The notes below the pieces were generated by a model. The model was not told the origin of the DNA. It did not search any database and saw nothing but the letters and a program-made list of their open reading frames with translations. From IMG/VR virus record IMGVR_UViG_3300017744_000090, positions 1-30,220 of that record: a stretch of 30,220 bases of DNA; one strand, written 5' to 3'. The DNA is from a virus. Below, one piece after another: positions 1 through 7,000 of this stretch (position 1 is the stretch's first letter; each line of letters opens with the position of its first letter). A program made the position numbers and the translations under genes.

Positions 1-1800
1 ACTGGAACTGGCACTGGAAGTGGCGGGCTTACTGGTAATCTAAGTGGTGTATCTGGTGGTGGTACTGCTGTATCATCTACTGGTAATCTAGGAACACAGG
101 GTCCCGTTGGTAGTGGTGCTACGAATAGTACACTGAATACCGGCTCAGGTGCAAGTACTATATTAGACAATGATGGATTAGGTAATACCCGACTTAGTAC
201 TACATCTACTGGTGGTACTGGAACTGGTGGTACTGGTAGTGCTATTGATGGTACTGGAACTGGGGGTGCTGTTGATGGTACTGGTAGTGTGCCAACAACA
301 TTTGATGCCAACTATACAGGCAATAATGGATCAAGTACAAATCCACTAACAGAGAATACTGTTGGTTCAACTCCCTCTACTCCTATTGATACAAGTTTTA
401 GAAATAGTGGTGCTACTTCTTCAAGTACAGCATCTCGATTTGCGCCAAGTGTAATTAATACTAACTTCACAAACAATCTCTCTAAGGGTAAAGATAGTGA
501 TGGATTCTTTAGTCGAAATCAAGCACTGGGTATTATTACTGGTGATCTTGACCCAAAACAAGTCATATTAAGTAATGTATTAAAAGACCTTGACTTTAAC
601 TTTGCTCAGAACATTGGAGCGAACTTAACAGGCAGTCTATGTGGTGTATATAATGATGTACTTGCTGATCTAACAAAAGCCTTTGCTGTAGTCAACACTG
701 GAAAGAAATTTATTAATAACATTCAGAATGTAATAGAAAAGGATGTAAAGAAACTAGCAGAGAGTATTAAACAGAAGGGCATATTAGCCACACTCATGGA
801 TTTACTACGACAAGTGATAGAGGGTGCTATTGCCGCCGCAAAAGGTGTTGCTATGGCGGCTGTTGGTTCTGCTGTTGTGCTATTAAAGGGCATGGGTGCC
901 GCCGCAAAAGCAATCATGAAGAAATTAAATAGAGTCATGAAGAACATTAATGACTATATGGAAGACGCAAGTGTACAGAAGATTATTAAAGATATGGAGT
1001 TGCTAGTTGTTAAATTAGCAGAGTCATTTGAAAGACTTACGCCACAGAATGTTGCTAATATACTATTTCGCTTATGTCAGATGGCGCAAGACTTACAAGC
1101 AAAACTAATGGAGCCTGCACTTAGATTAAATCGTATGGCTAATAGTATATCACGAGAAACACGAGCAGTCAAGTCTCAGAGTGCATATAATACACAGCAA
1201 GCCGTTAAATATGGTGCTATACGAGTAAGTGAGAATGAACGACAAGCCAAAAAGACACGAGGTATTGGTAAGTATCAAAAGGCTGCCCCATCAAATCGTG
1301 AAGCAGACTATGTTGCTAATACAGAGCCTACTGATAGTGAGATATCAATGATTAATGCTGTATCAGAGTCTGGTCTTGGTAATATTACATTCTCTTCAGC
1401 AGTCATTAATGAGGGTGATGGTGCCGGTTGGAAAGAAATAGATGATTCAGTATACGCTAAACTACTTCGGGTTGCAAATCAAACAGGCAATTCATATGAA
1501 GTAAAGCAAGGCTATAAAGTAAGAACAAAGGGGAAAGATAGAGTTGGTGCTATTGCTATGAACTCACATCACTCTGGATATGCTGTAGACATTGTGGTAA
1601 ATGAAGGCAATCGTGATGATACTATCGTAGCCGCTAGTAGAGCAGGCTTTACTGGTATTGGTGTATACACTGGACATCTACATCTTGATCTTGCGGCTCG
1701 TAGAGGTTGGCAATCGGGATATAGTGGAGAGACACAAGCCAGTGTACAAGCCCTATTAGATAAGCATACAATTGATGGCTTTAAAAAGAAACGCTCTTAA
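1..1800 (+). CDS. Baseplate hub/tail-associated protein with C-terminal M15 zinc peptidase domain (5' partial)
   Basis: The reading frame is open from base 1, so the gene enters from upstream; the GTG at 289 is not a convincing start because coding-like sequence continues before it and I see no ribosome site there. About 599 codons are visible. Bases 1-480 encode a Gly/Thr/Ser/Asn-rich, probably flexible region. Bases 540-1300 encode a helical part, including an Ala/Gly-rich hydrophobic segment near 819-920. Bases 1370-1750 encode a D,D-peptidase (M15-type) fold: H-x-x-G-x-A-x-D with His at 1567-1569 and Asp at 1588-1590, then H-L-H-L-D with the second His at 1681-1683. These match the zinc ligands of the Streptomyces albus G type carboxypeptidase. 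The likely role is local peptidoglycan cleavage during infection. Its place before gene 25 is where marine T4-like phages encode a gp5-type hub lysozyme, so it may replace that enzyme. The hub assignment is inference; the peptidase call rests on motifs seen. Confidence 0.72.
   Translation, partial: TGTGTGSGGLTGNLSGVSGGGTAVSSTGNLGTQGPVGSGATNSTLNTGSGASTILDNDGLGNTRLSTTSTGGTGTGGTGSAIDGTGTGGAVDGTGSVPTTFDANYTGNNGSSTNPLTENTVGSTPSTPIDTSFRNSGATSSSTASRFAPSVINTNFTNNLSKGKDSDGFFSRNQALGIITGDLDPKQVILSNVLKDLDFNFAQNIGANLTGSLCGVYNDVLADLTKAFAVVNTGKKFINNIQNVIEKDVKKLAESIKQKGILATLMDLLRQVIEGAIAAAKGVAMAAVGSAVVLLKGMGAAAKAIMKKLNRVMKNINDYMEDASVQKIIKDMELLVVKLAESFERLTPQNVANILFRLCQMAQDLQAKLMEPALRLNRMANSISRETRAVKSQSAYNTQQAVKYGAIRVSENERQAKKTRGIGKYQKAAPSNREADYVANTEPTDSEISMINAVSESGLGNITFSSAVINEGDGAGWKEIDDSVYAKLLRVANQTGNSYEVKQGYKVRTKGKDRVGAIAMNSHHSGYAVDIVVNEGNRDDTIVAASRAGFTGIGVYTGHLHLDLAARRGWQSGYSGETQASVQALLDKHTIDGFKKKRS
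211..288 (+). repeat. Degenerate GGTACTGG-based coding repeat (Gly-Thr-Gly)
   Basis: The octamer GGTACTGG occurs at 214, 229, 250 and 277. The 14-mer GGTACTGGAACTGG is exact at 214-227 and 250-263, and GGTACTGGTAGT is exact at 229-240 and 277-288. In frame it encodes Thr-Gly-Thr-Gly-Gly type sequence with Asp-Gly spacers. Similar but looser Gly/Thr/Ser coding continues back to base 1. It is probably a flexible linker in the virion protein and a site of repeat-length variation. Confidence 0.7.
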
Positions 1801-1805
1801 TACAC

Positions 1806-1813
1806 TATAAATA
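1806..1813 (+). promoter_or_regulatory. T4-type late promoter (TATAAATA) upstream of gene 25
   Basis: This is a perfect TATAAATA octamer in the 38-base gap between the M15 peptidase gene and gene 25. In T4-like phages this octamer is the whole -10 element of late promoters, read with the phage sigma-like gp55 and the sliding clamp. Transcription would begin roughly a dozen bases downstream, leaving a leader of about 20 bases that contains an AGGAA ribosome site at 1828-1832 before the ATG at 1839. Position and match make this the likely promoter for the wedge operon. Confidence 0.75.
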
Positions 1814-1838
1814 TATAACAGCATTATAGGAATTACAA

Positions 1839-2246
1839 ATGGCAATTACACCAAGAACAAAAAATAAAGAGTTCTTTTCTGACTTTGGAGCAAATCTAGA
1901 GCAGATACCTGGTCGTGCTGATCTTGCTCGTAAAGTAAATGAGCAAGCAGTAAGAGACAGTATTAAGAATCTTATTATGACTGATCGTGGTGAACGCCTA
2001 TTTCAACCAGACATTGGTTGTAATATAAGAGGGTCTCTATTTGAGAATATAGATCAAAACACAATTCTTATATTAAAAGAAAATATTAAATCAACACTTA
2101 GTACATATGAGCCTCGCTGTGATGTAAAAGATGTTATAGTCAATGGTAATGTTGACCGTAATGAAATCTCAGTACAAATTATATTCAGTGTAATAAATAG
2201 TGGTAGAGACTCAACACTTACAATCGATCTTAGTAGGGCAAGATAA
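1839..2246 (+). CDS. 25: Baseplate wedge subunit gp25-like
   Basis: The 135-residue product is close in length to T4 gp25 (132). The diagnostic stretch is at residues 40-70: a Ser-Ile-Lys-Asn-Leu start, T-D-R-G-E-R-L-F-Q-P-D-I-G-C, then S-L-F-E-N, and later a Y-E-P-R motif at about residue 92. These match the conserved core of the gp25/W family (the lysozyme-like fold named GPW_gp25). In T4, gp25 sits at the inner baseplate ring, bundles with gp6 and contacts the sheath, so it helps trigger contraction. No catalytic activity is expected. The start has AGGAA 7 bases upstream and follows a late promoter. Its stop codon overlaps the start of gene 6 (TAATG), which suggests coupled translation of two partner subunits. 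Confidence 0.93.
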   Translation: MAITPRTKNKEFFSDFGANLEQIPGRADLARKVNEQAVRDSIKNLIMTDRGERLFQPDIGCNIRGSLFENIDQNTILILKENIKSTLSTYEPRCDVKDVIVNGNVDRNEISVQIIFSVINSGRDSTLTIDLSRAR

Positions 2247-4006
2247 TGACAGATATATCACCAGTAACAAATCTTGATTTCAATGCAACCAAAGAAGAAC
2301 TCAAGAAGTTTCTGAAAAATCAAGACAGATTTAAAGACTTCGACTACGAAGGCTCTAATATGAATGTACTATTAGATGTACTATCATATAACACTTTCTA
2401 TAATAGCTATTACTATAATATGGCTATATCTGAAATGTTTCTTGATAGTGCTACTCAGCGTAATAGTATATTGTCTCATGCAAAAGAACTTAACTATCTT
2501 CCAATGAGTCGGCGTTCAGCAAGTGCAAAAGCCAATATTACAGTAACATACCCAAACAATCCAAACAACTACTTTATCATACCAGATGGTACGGCATTGA
2601 TTGGTCGATGTGGTAATAAGACATATAATCTTCTTATGGATAAAGCATATACTGCTGTACGAAGTGATAGTGACCCCTCTATCTTTATTATCAATGATGT
2701 AGAGATATTTGAAGGTCGTCTGATTACTGAAACAGTGAATATTACAAATACAGTATTATCTAATCCAGACATTGATACACGAAGCCTTAAAATTACTGTG
2801 AATGGCGAGACTTACACTTATGCCTCTGATGTGTTTGGCGTAAAGTCTACTGATAAGAGATTCTATTTACAGCCCGAGAATGATGGGAAGTATTCTGTAC
2901 AGTTTGGTCGAGACCGTTTTGGTGTTCAGCCCACTGTAACTGATTCTATTGTAGCGACCTATAGAGTAGCGTCTGGCGCTTCCGCTAACGGAATTGAATC
3001 ATTGACTTTGGGCGCTTTTGGCGGCGCAAGTTCAATAGACATCGTAGTGACTCAGAATAGCGCAGGTGGTAGAGAAGCAGAAGACATTGAATCGATCAAG
3101 GCTTTTGCTCCAAAGGCGTCTCAAATACAAGAGAGAGCAATTACAAGAAGAGACTATGAGACTCTACTTCGTTCTCGTTTTCCTAACATTCAAGCGATTA
3201 GTGTATATGGTGGTGATGAAGTTGACCCACCACAGTTTGGTAAAGTAATTATCTCTGTTGATGTAGTTGGTGGTGAGGGTGTTGCTGACTATGAGATTGC
3301 TAACTTTAAGCAGTATCTATCTGACAAGACTCCACTTACGATTGAGCCTGTGTTTGTTGTTGCTAAGTTTATATTCGTGGACACAAACATTACAGTTACA
3401 TATGATCCAAATAGCACTGTTAAGTCATCGGCACAGATACAGAGTGAAGTAGCAAATGCTGTTCTTGATTATCAGAATAGAAATCTTAATGACTTTAATA
3501 AGACATTCCGACAATCACGAGTTGCGGCTTATCTAGATGGTCTTGATGCTTCTATTGTATCGACTGATATTGTTGCTAGTCCAATCATTGAATATGTTCC
3601 AGACTTATTTGAACCAAGATCACCGGCATTTACATTTGGCGCACAACTTGTTAGACCTTATGTATTTGACGAGTCTCGTGGATTCTCTTCTTATAAGCCT
3701 GCTGTATCTTCTACTGAGTTTGTTATTAATAATACATCTGTGTCAGCAAAAGACGATGGTAATGGTAATATCATGCTTGTGACTTCTGGTGTTACAGAAG
3801 AGTCTGTATTTAACTCATCTGTAGGTACTATAAATTATGCTACGGGTGAAGTTAAACTAAACGATTTGATTGTAACAGCATTTGATGGACAAGCAATTAA
3901 GTTCTATGCAAACACTGTAAGAAAAGATATTCGCCCACCTAAGGATCGCATCATTGTAATTCGTGGTGAAGATGTAAAAGTAACAGTTAGACCAATGGAA
4001 CAATAA
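2246..4006 (+). CDS. 6: Baseplate wedge subunit gp6-like (Baseplate_J family)
   Basis: The product is 586 residues, somewhat shorter than T4 gp6 (660). The N-terminus (residues 8-95) has the typical gp6/baseplate J pattern: L-D-F-N, a short helix, a Y-E-G-S-N-M-N-V-L-L-D-V-L-S-Y core, then a helix ending in A-K-E-L-N-Y-L-P. The middle is beta-rich, and the conserved R-A-I-T-R-R-D-Y-E segment (about residue 296) matches the baseplate J core. gp6 dimers form the continuous inner ring that joins the six wedges and transmits the contraction signal. The ATG shares one base with the stop of gene 25, and gene 7 starts three bases after its TAA, so 25, 6 and 7 read as one translational unit. No frameshift or missing region is visible. 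Confidence 0.92.
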   Translation: MTDISPVTNLDFNATKEELKKFLKNQDRFKDFDYEGSNMNVLLDVLSYNTFYNSYYYNMAISEMFLDSATQRNSILSHAKELNYLPMSRRSASAKANITVTYPNNPNNYFIIPDGTALIGRCGNKTYNLLMDKAYTAVRSDSDPSIFIINDVEIFEGRLITETVNITNTVLSNPDIDTRSLKITVNGETYTYASDVFGVKSTDKRFYLQPENDGKYSVQFGRDRFGVQPTVTDSIVATYRVASGASANGIESLTLGAFGGASSIDIVVTQNSAGGREAEDIESIKAFAPKASQIQERAITRRDYETLLRSRFPNIQAISVYGGDEVDPPQFGKVIISVDVVGGEGVADYEIANFKQYLSDKTPLTIEPVFVVAKFIFVDTNITVTYDPNSTVKSSAQIQSEVANAVLDYQNRNLNDFNKTFRQSRVAAYLDGLDASIVSTDIVASPIIEYVPDLFEPRSPAFTFGAQLVRPYVFDESRGFSSYKPAVSSTEFVINNTSVSAKDDGNGNIMLVTSGVTEESVFNSSVGTINYATGEVKLNDLIVTAFDGQAIKFYANTVRKDIRPPKDRIIVIRGEDVKVTVRPMEQ

Positions 4007-4009
4007 TCT

Positions 4010-7000
4010 ATGTCATCAATTCGAGATAATATTTACTCTGACATTGCCAGTCAGTTTCCGACAGTATATAAAGAAAATAGTGAATTCTTTATAGCATTTG
4101 TCGAGGCGTATTATAAGTATCTCGATGAGAAGATGGATCGTGACATTCCAAAACTACGAGACATCGATACTACATTACCTGCATTCTTCATATACTATAA
4201 GAAGAAGTATCTTGCTGATCTTCCAATTAATACATCAGTTAATGTTCCATTTATCATTAAACATATTGATGATCTATACACACGAAAGGGTACAAAGGAA
4301 TCGCTTGAGTTATTGTTCAAGATGTTCTTTAATGAAGAGATTAATGTATTCTATCCAGGTGGTAGCATACTAAAACCATCGAATACTATATGGGGCGGTG
4401 AAGAGTTTCTTGAGATGAAAGAAGTCTTTGATGTAGAAGGTTACCCAATACAAAGAGGTAACACAATCAAAGGTGATCTATCTGGAGCAGAAGCATTTGT
4501 TGACGATATCGTATTTGTTAACTTCTCGGGCTCACTCACCCCCATTCTTTATATGTCAAATCTTAAAGGTGTATTTGTAGGGGATGACTCGCTTGAAGTT
4601 ATCTCTGCTACAAATGATGGAACAGAAACAATTATCAATGTTGGTAAACTTATTTCTGGGTCTATTTCTGACACCGAAGTATCTAAAGCAATTCGTCTTC
4701 CAAATCAAAGACATGGTGATAGAATTGATCTTGTCTCTAAGAGTTCAGGTGTTGGTGGTAAAGCCATTATTACAAAAGCGTCTGAAACACAAGTTGGTAG
4801 TATTGATTATGAAATCATTGATGGTGGATATGGTTATATCAAACCAAATACGACCGGCTTTAATGATCAGAGTGTTGAGATCAGTAATCAAGTAATTATT
4901 CTAAATGGCGAAGAAAGAACAGACATACAAAAGGGTAAGACCATTACATTCCCAGGTTCTACTATAGAATATGATGGAAGAGATGAGACACTAGCACAAC
5001 AGTATAGTATTACGGGCAGTGGTGTTATTACTGAGTATAGACACCCGCTTTTGTTTATAGAAACAAAAACAGACCTTCCAGAATTTTTTAATCTTATGAC
5101 TGAGTACTATCAAGCAAGTAATAGTCAAGGTCAGTTAGTTTTCAAAAACCTTCTCTTTGATAGTTTCGTAAACTCTTTTTGGGAAAAGGTTGGTAACGAT
5201 GAAAACATGCTTAATATACCAGTCGAAAAATCAAAGTTTTTTAAGTTCTTGCAACAACCAGTAGAGCCAAGAGATAAGTATGGGCAAGGCTCTTACTCTA
5301 ATTTTGTGGGCGCCCAAGAGAACTCAATGAATGATATAACGGCAATTGAAGAAAGTTTTCTTGGTATTAGTCAGGACATAAACTTAGCTGAAATTGACTT
5401 TTTTCAGACCTTCCAGAACAGTATCAATAACGGCATTGATGATGTAGAGTTTTATTCTGCGCCAACTGATCAAGACAATTGGTTAACACTTTCTCAATTT
5501 GGTGGTGTTAGTGAGGACCTGATAGCACAGCTAGAAAACGAAGCTGGCGATAGACTGCCAACAGTAGCACCTATTATAGATCATTTGACCTTTTCTTCGG
5601 GTATGGATAATGGTTATGTAGATGAACTACATAGTGGTCAAGTATACACCATTATACACCCCGGTAACATAATGACTGATGACGACTTTGCTAAAATTGG
5701 TGCATCGAGCAGTGTAGCAGGCACTGACTTTACATTCACTGATGCGAATTTAGGAAATCTGTCTCGTGGTAGTGATTTAAGTAAGTATGATGCTACATTC
5801 TCGGCGGCTAAACAATCTATATCTAAATTTCTAAAGTTCTTACAAGAAATTGATGTATTTCAGAATGTTACAATTGGTACAATACTAAGAAGACCAATCA
5901 CTACAGTTCCAGAGTTAGTGTCTGCTGAGTACCCGTATGACGATCTTCCCGAAGGTTCGGCACATCCACTAGCAGGTCAACCAGATTACAGCGCATTTAA
6001 TATTTACTATACACCTGCCCCTAATCTTGTAAAGGGTAGAACATATCATATTAGGAATATTGGCACTACCACATTTGCTGAGTGGACATCTGCATTTCCA
6101 GATTTATTAACAGCCACAGATACAGTGAACAGTACGCAAAAAGCATTTAATGTGCCAGTAATAACTAGCGATGGTAAACACCCGCTTCGTGATTATTTCA
6201 TACAAGACCTAGGTGATAGTGATGCTGATGAGTGGACATTATTAGGTTGGAGAGCAAATCAAAATGGTGCTGGCGATACACCTGCTGTAGGTGATAGATA
6301 TATTGCAAATGACGATCAGTTTAAACTTGAAATAACCGAGGCTTCTGCGGGTAGTCACTATATTGCTGGCGATGATTCTTACGATGCAACTGGTGTGATT
6401 TCTGAAAACAATCCAACCATTAAGATGCGTACTGGTGATACATTTACAATTAACAATGCCTTACATGCACAGCACCCTGTTGAGATTAGATTAGTTATAG
6501 AAAGCACTGAAGACGGTACTACTGGAGTTGCGGCAACAACAGGAGTTTCTGGTGCAGGTACTAATTCAGTATCGTTTACCCCGACCTCTGCAGGCACATA
6601 TTATTATCAGTGTGAGAATCACGAAAATATGTATGGCGTAATTGAAGTATCCACTATAAGTGGAACCGGTAAAGTTATTAATATTACTAATCTCATTAAT
6701 CAAACCGGAACTATTTTTAACTTTGAATATAGTGGAACACCAATAACTGGCACAGGCTACTGTGCTGATCATAGAAACATATATGCCGGAGATCCGGGCG
6801 ATTCAACAACTCGTTATAGACACACTGGTGGTGGCTTGTTTGTAGACCCAGTAAGAGATGCATCAAACAATCCAATTAATACATTACCTAGTGGATTAAC
6901 AAACACATCTTTCTTAGGTTTTCTTGATGGACACTATTTCCAACCAATTGATTGTCGATCTATTAGCCCGTATAACGCAACTTCGTCTTTTAGTATAACT

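Noticed and set aside
289-1800. GTG at 289 as the start of the M15 peptidase gene
   Set aside because: The same frame is open and compositionally coding back to base 1, and no ribosome site precedes the GTG. The gene is 5' partial.
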